A DNA stretch of 64,000 nucleotides from Litorivivens lipolytica (lineage in GTDB: Bacteria > Pseudomonadota > Gammaproteobacteria > Pseudomonadales > Spongiibacteraceae). Below are positions 17,314-25,471 of the stretch, piece after piece. The position numbers were made by a program, and so were the translations under genes. The stretch covers positions 310,001 to 374,000 of the forward strand of contig NZ_JACHWY010000001.1 of the NCBI RefSeq assembly GCF_014191715.1. The letters are read 5' to 3'. Position 1 is the first letter of the stretch. Every line of letters starts with the position of its first letter. Below the pieces are notes generated by a model. That model saw only the letters and a program-made list of their open reading frames with translations, searched no databases and had not been told where the DNA came from.

Positions 17314-18708
17314 TTAACCTGCGATACCGCCTTTGGTCAGTTCGTGAGGATCGAGGTAGGCCTTCAAGTCCTCTTCGCTCAAGCTGGTTTCTTCCTTGGC
17401 TACATCGAGAATTGCTCGCCCCTCTTTGTAGGCCTTTTTGGCAATTTCAGCGGCTTTGGCGTAGCCGATCACCGGGTTTAGCGCGGTAACCAAAATGGGG
17501 TTTCGGACCAAGGCTTCTTCCAGTCTTTCCTCATTCACTTTGAATGTAGCAATGGCCTTGTCGGCCAGCAGCAGGCTGGCATTGGTTAGCAGTTCAATAC
17601 TTTGCAGCAGGTTGTGGGCTACCAGCGGTAGCATCACATTCAATTCAAAATTGCCGGATTGCCCGGCGACAGTAATGGCGCTGTCATTGCCGATTACCTG
17701 GGCGGCAACCATGGCTGCGGCTTCCGGGATCACGGGATTTACTTTGCCCGGCATGATCGAGGATCCGGGTTGGAGGGCTTCCAGCTCGATCTCGCCGAGC
17801 CCGGCCAGCGGACCGGAATTCATCCAGCGAAGATCATTAGCGATTTTCATGATCGCTACCGCCGTGGCTTTCAATTCGCCTGACAGAGCCACCGCAATAT
17901 CCTGCGAGCCGATGTGAGTAAAGAAGTTTGCGGCTGGCCGAAAGGCGAGACCGGTCTCTTTTTCTAGCTGGCGATTAAATGCTTCGGCAAAGGCCGGGTG
18001 GGCGTTGATACCGGTGCCGACCGCCGTACCGCCCTGGGCAAGTGTCAGCAGGTCGGGCTGGCGCCTCTCCAGCCGGTCAGCGGCTTGAGTAATTTGCGCC
18101 GCCCAGCTCTCAAGGCTCTGACGCATGGTAATTGGCATCGCGTCCATCAAGTGGGTGCGCCCGGTTTTAACGTGATGCTCGACCGATTTCGCTTTACTGC
18201 GAATGGTGGTAGCCAGATGACGAAGCGCCGGTAGCAGATGGCTGTGCAGCTCGACGGCTGCGCTGATATGAATGCTGGAGGGAATCACATCGTTACTGCT
18301 TTGGCCGCAATTGACGTGATCGTTGGGGTTAACGGTCTGGCCAAGAATATCGCTTGCCAGTGTGGCCAGCACTTCGTTGGCGTTCATATTGCTGCTGGTG
18401 CCGGAACCAGTCTGAAAAACATCAACTGGGAAATGCTGCATGAAGTTCTCGTCGGCCAGTAGCTGGTCGATGGCCTGACAGATGGCATCGGCCATGGCTT
18501 GCGTGATCTGCTCCAGCTCTGCATTCGCTCTGGCGGCTGCCGCTTTGGCCAGCAGTAGACCGCGAATAAAAGTGGAAGGCATTCGCAGACCACTAACGGT
18601 GAAATTGTTGACTGCTCGCTGGGTCTGGGCGGCATAGAGCGCATTGGCGGGTACCTGTAGTTCGCCCATGCTGTCTTTTTCAATGCGGAATGCGGTTTTC
18701 TCATTCAT
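17314..18708 (-). CDS. fumC: fumarate hydratase class II
   Basis: This 464-residue iron-independent fumarase interconverts fumarate and malate in the TCA cycle. The family signature GSSIMPGKVNP is at about residues 312-322, with SSNDVIPSS and TGRTHLMDAMP upstream. It starts at the ATG at 18708, behind a strong GGAGGGG site; a longer in-frame ORF to 18879 has no family support. Being next to bacterioferritin fits the frequent iron-stress link of FumC in gammaproteobacteria, although no Fur-like site was seen at its promoter. Confidence 0.95.
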   Translation of the reverse strand: MNEKTAFRIEKDSMGELQVPANALYAAQTQRAVNNFTVSGLRMPSTFIRGLLLAKAAAARANAELEQITQAMADAICQAIDQLLADENFMQHFPVDVFQTGSGTSSNMNANEVLATLASDILGQTVNPNDHVNCGQSSNDVIPSSIHISAAVELHSHLLPALRHLATTIRSKAKSVEHHVKTGRTHLMDAMPITMRQSLESWAAQITQAADRLERRQPDLLTLAQGGTAVGTGINAHPAFAEAFNRQLEKETGLAFRPAANFFTHIGSQDIAVALSGELKATAVAIMKIANDLRWMNSGPLAGLGEIELEALQPGSSIMPGKVNPVIPEAAAMVAAQVIGNDSAITVAGQSGNFELNVMLPLVAHNLLQSIELLTNASLLLADKAIATFKVNEERLEEALVRNPILVTALNPVIGYAKAAEIAKKAYKEGRAILDVAKEETSLSEEDLKAYLDPHELTKGGIAG

Positions 18709-18923
18709 GGATGGCCCCTCCAGCGTTGTCTCCTTAAATCCACTGTCGCGCAAAGGCGCAAGGCTGTAAATGTGAATTTCCCCACGGATGCCAGCGTCAG
18801 CGTGGTACGTGGCAGCCAGATCGCACAAACCTTGTGCAGGCCGAGAAGCACCGGCACCGTTTTCTTTGGCAGCCGACATGTTTAAATAGCACTCAATTGA
18901 AATGGGGGTTGGAGACTGTCGGT

Positions 18924-21266
18924 ATGCTTAATGCCATTGATCGATTTGTGGTGAGGATGGGGCAGGGCATTATGGCCCATCGTTGGCTCACCGTTATCTT
19001 GAGTATTCTGTTGGTGGGCTGGTTTGCCTATGGCGCCCGCTATCTGGGTTTTTCAACGGACTACAGGGTGTATTTTGGGCCTGAGAACCCGCAGCTAAAA
19101 GCCTTCGATCAGGTTCAGAATGTCTATAACAAGAACGACATTACCATGGTGGTTATCGAACCGCCGGGGGACACCACCTTTAACCGTGAAACCCTGAGTC
19201 TTGTCGACACCTTTACCGAGCGCGCGTGGGGGCTGCCTTATGTTATCCGCATCGATTCGGTTACTAATTTTCAGCACACCGAGGCGGAAGGGGATGATCT
19301 CAAGGTCGCTGATCTGGTCGATAACCCCGCAGGGCTAACGGACGCCGAACTTGCCGCGATTCGCGCGGTAGCCATCAATGAACCCCTGCTGGCAGGAAGG
19401 CTGAGCAGTCGTGATGGCCGGGTACTGGCCGTTGCGGTAACACATCAATACCTTGGCAAATCCTCGATGGAGGTGACCGAAGCGGTGGCGGCAACCCGCC
19501 AATTGCGCGACGAGTTGCTGGCCGAATACCCGGAACACCGTATCTACCTCAGCGGCTCGAACATGATGAGCAATACCTTTGCTGAGGCGTCAATGGCGGA
19601 TATCCAATCCCTGTATCCGCTGATGTACGGGTTGCTGATTGTGGTGGTGTATCTGTTCCTGCGTTCGGTAACAGCGACCGCGGCTACGGTTGTGATTATT
19701 GTGTTTTCGACGGTCGGCGCGATGGGGCTGGCGGGCTATCTCGGTATTAGCCTGACGTCACCGTCGGCCATTTCGCCCATTGTTATTACCACTTTGGCCG
19801 TTGCTGATTCGGTGCATATTCTGGTTTCGTTGTTCGCGCTGATGCGTGAGGGCAAGAGTAAACAGGAGGCGATGGTGGAATCGTTGCGCCTGAACTTTAT
19901 GCCGGTCTTCCTCACTTCGATTACCACCGCGCTCGGTCTGCTGTCGATCAACTTTGCAGACTCTCCACCGCTGCATGATCTCGGCAATATTTCAGCGATG
20001 GGGTCGATTCTGGCCTGGCTGTTGTCGATCACACTGCTGCCCGCTTTGATTGCGATCTTTCCGGTCAAGGTACCGGCCCGCAAAGGCAGTTTCATGGCTG
20101 CTCGAATGATGGCCCTCGGCGAATGGACTGTGCGCAACAAACGCCCCGTCTTTTGGTCATCCGCGCTGATTTCGGCGGCATTGATGGCGATGATTCCGCT
20201 CAATGAGGCCAACGACAAATTCGTGCACTACTTTGATGAGCGTATTCAGTTCCGCAACGATTCAGATTTTATGGCGGACAATATTACTGGTCTGTACACC
20301 ATGGAGTTTTCGCTGCCTGCGAAAAACGGCGTGGCAGACCCGGCATATCTTGCACAGTTGGATGCCTTTAAAAACTGGTGGTACGAAAATCCAAAGGTGA
20401 TGCACGTTTCCAGCGTGTCGGATATTTTCAAGCGCTTGAACAAGAATCTTCACGGTGACGATCCGGAGTGGTATCGCTTGCCCACCGAGCGCGATATGGC
20501 GGCCCAGTACCTGCTGCTGTATGAGTTCTCGTTGCCATTCGGACTGGATCTGAACAACAGCATCAATCTGGATAAGACGGCGTCGCGCTTTATTGTGACC
20601 TTTGAGCACCTGAAATCTCGGGAAACCCGCGAAACCCTGTTTTCCGGTCAGCAGTGGTTGAGGGACAACGCGCCGGATCTGGCCGCCACCGGGGTATCCC
20701 CTGCAGTCATGTTTGCCTTTATTGCCGAGCGCAATTTCAGCTCCATGGCCGTAGGGATTCCCCTGGCACTGTTGGGTATTTCAGTGATTCTGGTGCTGGC
20801 CCTGCGCAGCCTTAAATTCGGTCTGGTCAGTCTGGTGCCCAATCTTTTTCCCATGGGCATGGCCTTTGGCCTTTGGGCGATTTACAACGGTGAAGTGAAC
20901 TTCACCATGTCCTTTTCGATGGGGGTGATGCTCGGCATTATCGTCGATGACACCATCCACTTTATGAGCAAATATCTGCGTGCTCGTCGCGAGCAGAATA
21001 TCAGCCCGGAGGAGGCTGTAGTGCATACCTTCCGCACGGTTGGGCCGGCACTTCTGGTAACGTCCTTAACGCTGGCGCTCGGCTTTCTGGTGCTGTGCTA
21101 CTCGGCGTTTTATCCTACCGCCAGCATGTCACTATTGACGGTGATGGGAATTGCCTGCGCGCTGATAACGGATTTCCTGTTGCTGCCCGTGGTATTACTT
21201 TGGGCCGATCGTGAAAAAGCATCTGAACAGACTATGGAGACTGCCTGTGAATCATCCGCGTCGTAA
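18924..21266 (+). CDS. RND/MMPL-family exporter with sterol-sensing-like domain
   Basis: This 780-residue inner-membrane protein has the RND layout: one helix near residue 20, a large periplasmic loop, five or six helices (about residues 235-400), then a second loop and helix block (about 620-765). The proton-relay-type helix contains GIIVDDTIHFMSKY, and its first-half counterpart has TTLAVADSVHI, both typical of MMPL/patched-like lipid exporters rather than drug pumps. The start at 18924 has GGAG upstream. Its 3' end overlaps the next gene, a LolA-like protein, and a beta-barrel gene follows. I infer export of a lipid or other hydrophobic substrate. Confidence 0.88.
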   Translation: MLNAIDRFVVRMGQGIMAHRWLTVILSILLVGWFAYGARYLGFSTDYRVYFGPENPQLKAFDQVQNVYNKNDITMVVIEPPGDTTFNRETLSLVDTFTERAWGLPYVIRIDSVTNFQHTEAEGDDLKVADLVDNPAGLTDAELAAIRAVAINEPLLAGRLSSRDGRVLAVAVTHQYLGKSSMEVTEAVAATRQLRDELLAEYPEHRIYLSGSNMMSNTFAEASMADIQSLYPLMYGLLIVVVYLFLRSVTATAATVVIIVFSTVGAMGLAGYLGISLTSPSAISPIVITTLAVADSVHILVSLFALMREGKSKQEAMVESLRLNFMPVFLTSITTALGLLSINFADSPPLHDLGNISAMGSILAWLLSITLLPALIAIFPVKVPARKGSFMAARMMALGEWTVRNKRPVFWSSALISAALMAMIPLNEANDKFVHYFDERIQFRNDSDFMADNITGLYTMEFSLPAKNGVADPAYLAQLDAFKNWWYENPKVMHVSSVSDIFKRLNKNLHGDDPEWYRLPTERDMAAQYLLLYEFSLPFGLDLNNSINLDKTASRFIVTFEHLKSRETRETLFSGQQWLRDNAPDLAATGVSPAVMFAFIAERNFSSMAVGIPLALLGISVILVLALRSLKFGLVSLVPNLFPMGMAFGLWAIYNGEVNFTMSFSMGVMLGIIVDDTIHFMSKYLRARREQNISPEEAVVHTFRTVGPALLVTSLTLALGFLVLCYSAFYPTASMSLLTVMGIACALITDFLLLPVVLLWADREKASEQTMETACESSAS

Positions 21267-22056
21267 AATTAACGTGTTAGCTGCCATATTGCTGAGTCTT
21301 GTCGCCGGAACTTCGCTGGCGCAATACGATGGCTTAAGTGCCGAAGATAAGGGGCTCGCCATTGCCCGTGAGGCGGATCGTCGGGATTTGGGCTGGGGAG
21401 ATTCCAGTGCCACCATGAACATGGTGCTGCGCAACCGGCAGGGCGATGAAAGCGTGCGCGAGATGCGCAACAAGGCGCTGGAAGTGGCTGATGACGGCGA
21501 CAAGAGCCTGATCATTTTTGATGAGCCGCGCGATGTGCGTGGCACGGCGCTGCTGACGTTCAGTCATCGTGTGGGCGATGACGACCAGTGGCTGTACTTG
21601 CCAGCGCTAAAGCGCGTCAAACGGATTGCCTCGAGCAATAAGTCTGGCCCCTTTATGGGCTCCGAGTTTGCCTACGAAGACATTTCCTCTCAGGAAGTGG
21701 AGAAATACACCTATCGATATCTTCGCGACGAAACCTTGAATGGTCAGGACTGCTTTGTCATTGAGCGCGATCCGGTGGATGAGGATTCCGGCTATTCGCG
21801 TCAAATCGTCTGGATGGATAAAGCCGAGTACCGGGTTCAGAAAGTGGAATACTATGATCGCAAGGACAGCCACCTCAAAACCCTGACCTTTCACGATTAT
21901 CAGCAGTACCTGAATAAACACTGGCGCGCCCAGCGTCTGGAGATGGTCAATCACCAGACAATGAAAAGTACGACCCTGACCTTTGCCGACTATACCTTTG
22001 CCAACGGCTTTGATGATCGAGAGTTCAATCAGTCCGGTCTGGCGAGAATGCGCTGA
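21247..22056 (+). CDS. outer-membrane lipoprotein-sorting (LolA-like) periplasmic protein
   Basis: This 269-residue protein has a signal peptide (cleavage about residue 30, after SLA) and a LolA-like fold of the type found beside RND exporters. The typical segment DDQWLYLPALKRVKRI, followed by FMGSEFAYEDIS, is present. It would carry a lipid-like ligand across the periplasm. The GTG at 21247 was chosen because GGAG lies 7 bases before it; the start overlaps the exporter gene by 20 bases. An in-frame GTG at 21211 is the alternative. Its stop overlaps the next start as TGATG. Confidence 0.82.
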   Translation: MNHPRRKINVLAAILLSLVAGTSLAQYDGLSAEDKGLAIAREADRRDLGWGDSSATMNMVLRNRQGDESVREMRNKALEVADDGDKSLIIFDEPRDVRGTALLTFSHRVGDDDQWLYLPALKRVKRIASSNKSGPFMGSEFAYEDISSQEVEKYTYRYLRDETLNGQDCFVIERDPVDEDSGYSRQIVWMDKAEYRVQKVEYYDRKDSHLKTLTFHDYQQYLNKHWRAQRLEMVNHQTMKSTTLTFADYTFANGFDDREFNQSGLARMR

Positions 22057-23315
22057 TGAAAGTCGCCAGTGGTCTGCTTGCCTTTGTGCTGATGTTTTCC
22101 AGTCAAGCCTATGCGCGTCAGACCTTTGAAGTGGATCTGCAACTAGAGGCACGGGTTTACACAGAAAACGCACTGCAATCCGAGCAAAAGGATGCGTCGT
22201 TGTCGCTGGCGGTGACACCGGAATGGTATCGCGATTGGCAGGGCGGCGCGCACAGCATCACCGTTACGCCTTTCGCCAGAGTGGACTCTGCCGACGACGA
22301 ACGAACTCACGGCGATATCCGCGAGCTGCACTGGCAGGGTGTATTGGGACAGTGGGAAATTCTCGTGGGTATTTCCCGAGTATTCTGGGGGCGCACCGAA
22401 CTGCTGCATCTGGTGGATACCATCAACCAGGATGACGCGCTGGAAAACCTCGACGGCGAAGACAAGCTCGGCCAGCCGATGTTGCGTATAAATTATGTGG
22501 CGGACAATGGCAGCAGCACGCGGTTATTTGTGTTGCCGTATTTTCGAGAGCGTGCGTTCCCCGGTGAAGAAGGTCGCTTAAGGCCACCACTGCCGGTTGA
22601 TGACAATGATCCGCTCTACCAATCCGGTGCTGAAGAAAAACATGTTGATTGGGCGCTTCGCCATCAGGGCTGGGTCGGCGCCTTGGATTACGGTGTGGCG
22701 TGGTTCTCCGGGAATCAACGCGATCCCAAGTTGGTACCCGGTTCCGTCGTGCCGGTAATGACACCTGTGGGCCCGCGCCTTCAGGTGCAGTCCTTGCGTC
22801 CGTTTTACGGTCTGATGGACCAGTTCAGTGTGGATGCGCAATACACAGCAGGGGATTGGCTGTTCAAGCTCGAAGCGCTCTGGCGTGACGAATTCAATTC
22901 AGTTGCCACAGCCTTAAACCCTGCCATCGAACGGCGTGATGACTATTCAGCGGCAAGCCTAGGCTTTGAGCGTACCTTTTACGGTGTTTCAGGAAATGCC
23001 AGCGATATCGGCGTACTGGCTGAGTATTTGTGGGACGAGCGGGGCGATGAGGGCAGCGGCTTTCAGAATGACCTCTTCGTCGGTGCGCGCTGGGCCGCAA
23101 ACGATGTAGCCGGTACCGCCTTGCTGGCCGGGGTCGTTGTGGACCTCGAAGAATACAGTCAATTTTACAGCGTAGAATTTAGTCGTCGCATCGGCAGTGC
23201 CAGTAAGCTCAGTGTAGAAGCACGTGCCTTTCATGATGTGCCGCCCGAGGATCGCTCATTCTTCCTCGTACGGCGCGACGGCTATTTGCAGCTGGAGTAC
23301 AACCTCTACTTCTAA
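22056..23315 (+). CDS. outer-membrane beta-barrel protein of the RND export unit
   Basis: This 419-residue protein has a signal peptide ending YARQ and then alternating hydrophobic strands throughout. The C-terminal residue is Phe in YLQLEYNLYF, the outer-membrane insertion signature. I do not recognise a named family; the size fits a 14-18-strand barrel. Its ATG overlaps the LolA-like stop codon, so the three genes are translationally coupled. The likely role is the outer-membrane end of the path formed with the RND exporter and the LolA-like carrier. Confidence 0.8.
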   Translation: MKVASGLLAFVLMFSSQAYARQTFEVDLQLEARVYTENALQSEQKDASLSLAVTPEWYRDWQGGAHSITVTPFARVDSADDERTHGDIRELHWQGVLGQWEILVGISRVFWGRTELLHLVDTINQDDALENLDGEDKLGQPMLRINYVADNGSSTRLFVLPYFRERAFPGEEGRLRPPLPVDDNDPLYQSGAEEKHVDWALRHQGWVGALDYGVAWFSGNQRDPKLVPGSVVPVMTPVGPRLQVQSLRPFYGLMDQFSVDAQYTAGDWLFKLEALWRDEFNSVATALNPAIERRDDYSAASLGFERTFYGVSGNASDIGVLAEYLWDERGDEGSGFQNDLFVGARWAANDVAGTALLAGVVVDLEEYSQFYSVEFSRRIGSASKLSVEARAFHDVPPEDRSFFLVRRDGYLQLEYNLYF

Positions 23316-23319
23316 AATT

Positions 23320-23356
23320 GGCGGCTTGGGTTCGCACGTTTATAAGCCAGGCCGCC
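23320..23356. terminator. imperfect hairpin between convergent genes
   Basis: A 10-bp stem with one G-T pair (GGCGGCTTGG against CCAGGCCGCC) encloses about 17 bases in the 59-base gap between the barrel gene and the acyl-CoA dehydrogenase. T-tracts are poor on both strands. Confidence 0.35.
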
Positions 23357-23374
23357 CATTTCGTCAGTGTGGCC

Positions 23375-25150
23375 TTATGCAGCCCAGTGATTGTTATCGA
23401 AGGCCATCAAGCTATCTTTCCCAGACTTGATGTCATCCAGTAGCCAATGCACTTCTGGCAACAACTTTTCAAAGTAAAAACGCGCTGATACCTGCTTGCT
23501 CTCCAGCAAGGCTGTGTTGGCGTCAGCGTCTGCCAGTTTTTTCTCAGCCACGCCGGCCATCCGTGACCATAGATACCCGATTACCGTCAGCGCCATCAGA
23601 CGCAGATAGGGCGTTGCCGCCGCGCCGGCCTGTTCCGGATCTTTCGGTGCGTTGCTGGCCAGCCACAGAGTGGCTTCTTCCAGAGACTTGATTGCGCCTT
23701 CAAGCTCCTCACGGTGCGGGGCTTCCGGATTGTCTTTGAGGTAGCCGGTAAGTTCGTTGAACAGGCCGCCGACCAGCTTGCCGCCTTTCAGACTCAGTTT
23801 GCGGCCGACCAGATCCATAGCCTGAATGCCGTTGGTGCCCTCGTATATGCGGGCAATCCGGCCGTCGCGGACCAACTGCTCCAGCGGCCAGTCGGTGGTA
23901 AAGCCGGAACCGCCCAGAACCTGCAGGCCGGTGTTGGCGTTATTGAAACCTTCGTCCGTTAAAAAGCCTTTTACTACCGGCGTCAGCAATTGCACTAGAT
24001 CATCGGAGGCTTCGCGCACGGCTTCATCCGGGTGGGCTACAGACAAATCAAGATGACGACCGGTGTAAAGTGCCAGCGCGCGCATACCTTCGTTCAGAAC
24101 CTTTTGACGCATTAACATCCGGCGAACGTCCGGATGCACGATGATGGGGTCGGCTGGACCATCTGCGTTTTTCGGTCCGCCGAGCGATCGACCTTGCAGG
24201 CGTTCGCGAGCAAAATCCAAACTCTCCTGAAAAGCCATTTCAGCCAGACCCAGCCCCTGCATGCCGACCATCAGGCGGGCTTCATTCATCATGGTAAACA
24301 TGGCGCGCATACCATCGTTGGCTTCGCCAACCAGCCAGCCCTTCGCGCCTTCAAAATTCATGACGCAGGTGGCCGAGCCCTTGATGCCCATCTTGTGCTC
24401 CAGGCCGCCACAGAACACGGGGTTGCGCTCGCTGCTGTCGGGCAGAAATTTCGGAACCACAAACAGGGAAATGCCTTTGGTGGTATCCGGTGCGTCAGGC
24501 AGCTTGGCCAGTACCAAATGAACGATGTTATCGACCAGATCGTGTTCACCGCCGGTAATCCAGATTTTAGTGCCCTCGATAGCATAGCTACCGTCATCGT
24601 TCGGTGTAGCGCGGGTGCGGATCATGCCGAGATCGGTGCCGCACTGGGGCTCGGTCAAACACATGGTGCCGGTCCACTCGCCAGAGATGAGCTTCTCGAG
24701 ATAAATGTTCTTTAGCTCGTCGGAACCGTGGGCGAAGAGGGCGCTAATCGCGCCATGGGTCAGTCCCGGGTACATGCCCAGCGAAAGGTTGGTAGAGCAC
24801 ATCATCTCGTCGACAACGAATTTGAGTGTATGGGGCAGTCCCTGTCCGCCAAACTCCGGCGGCGCATCCAGCGCTGTCCAGCCACCTTCAACAAATTGCT
24901 TGTAGGCTTCCTTAAAACCTTTTGGCGTCGTGACCGCATGTGTTTCCGGATCGTAGCTGCAGCCCTCGCGGTCACCGGTCTGATTCGTGGGCTGGATCAC
25001 TTCTGCCGCCAGTTTGCCGGCTTCATCGATGACCGCAGATATCAGGTCGGGAGTGGCTTCGGCGTATTTTTCCAGCTCGTGGAGCCGGTCTACACCCAAC
25101 ACATCGAATAACAAGAACCGAATATCGTTTGCTGGAGCCTGGTATTGCAT
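23375..25150 (-). CDS. acyl-CoA dehydrogenase (long FadE/DmdC-like type)
   Basis: This 591-residue flavoenzyme introduces the 2,3-double bond into an acyl-CoA. The family blocks are present: CLTEPQCGTD, the FAD-binding KIWITGGEHD, and the catalytic base region RIYEGTNGIQAMDLVGRKL (Glu at about residue 435). It has the extra C-terminal domain of about 130 residues found in long ACADs. This subfamily is often labelled 3-methylmercaptopropionyl-CoA dehydrogenase (DmdC), but medium- or long-chain acyl-CoA is equally possible. The start is after AAGGAG. It is divergent from the TonB receptor. Confidence 0.9.
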   Translation of the reverse strand: MQYQAPANDIRFLLFDVLGVDRLHELEKYAEATPDLISAVIDEAGKLAAEVIQPTNQTGDREGCSYDPETHAVTTPKGFKEAYKQFVEGGWTALDAPPEFGGQGLPHTLKFVVDEMMCSTNLSLGMYPGLTHGAISALFAHGSDELKNIYLEKLISGEWTGTMCLTEPQCGTDLGMIRTRATPNDDGSYAIEGTKIWITGGEHDLVDNIVHLVLAKLPDAPDTTKGISLFVVPKFLPDSSERNPVFCGGLEHKMGIKGSATCVMNFEGAKGWLVGEANDGMRAMFTMMNEARLMVGMQGLGLAEMAFQESLDFARERLQGRSLGGPKNADGPADPIIVHPDVRRMLMRQKVLNEGMRALALYTGRHLDLSVAHPDEAVREASDDLVQLLTPVVKGFLTDEGFNNANTGLQVLGGSGFTTDWPLEQLVRDGRIARIYEGTNGIQAMDLVGRKLSLKGGKLVGGLFNELTGYLKDNPEAPHREELEGAIKSLEEATLWLASNAPKDPEQAGAAATPYLRLMALTVIGYLWSRMAGVAEKKLADADANTALLESKQVSARFYFEKLLPEVHWLLDDIKSGKDSLMAFDNNHWAA

Positions 25151-25342
25151 GGAGGTTTCTCCTTCACTGAGCCTGCTTATCCAACGACTGTCACAAGCTG
25201 TTTAATGCCAATTGTGAACACTGATTACATTGCTATTACGGCAATTCCTCTGTTCTGGTTCACTGCGCTGAATGCTTGCTTTATCGCGGGGGATGCAGGG
25301 GAACACCCTGCGATATTGCTGTCTGGCTGTTGAAGTATGTGT

Positions 25343-25358
25343 GATTGTAAACACAATC
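25343..25358. promoter_or_regulatory. inverted repeat abutting the Fur-like site
   Basis: GATTGT and ACAATC are perfect inverted arms around AAAC. The repeat touches the Fur-like site that starts at 25359, so it could be the site of a second regulator. This is a sequence observation only. Confidence 0.35.
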
Positions 25359-25377
25359 GAGAATGATTATAGTTCGC
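25359..25377 (+). promoter_or_regulatory. putative Fur box upstream of the TonB receptor
   Basis: The 19 bases match the Fur consensus at 13 positions by hand count; the left half, GAGAATGATTAT, is the strong part. Placement before a TonB receptor and iron-uptake genes supports the call. Confidence 0.5.
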
Positions 25378-25471
25378 AACTTTGACGCCTTTGCGGCTGT
25401 AGAGTGGATTTGGCGCTGCTACCGGCCGGAGTCCCTGATATCCAGGGGCGCAAACGAGTTGTAGGATCAAC

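Larger units (their letters stand above)
25151..25471. other. intergenic region between the acyl-CoA dehydrogenase and the TonB receptor
   Basis: This 321-base divergent region holds a 6-bp inverted repeat at 25343-25358 directly abutting a Fur-like site at 25359-25377, about 95 bases before the receptor start. No ORF with coding signs or RNA gene was seen. Confidence 0.5.
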
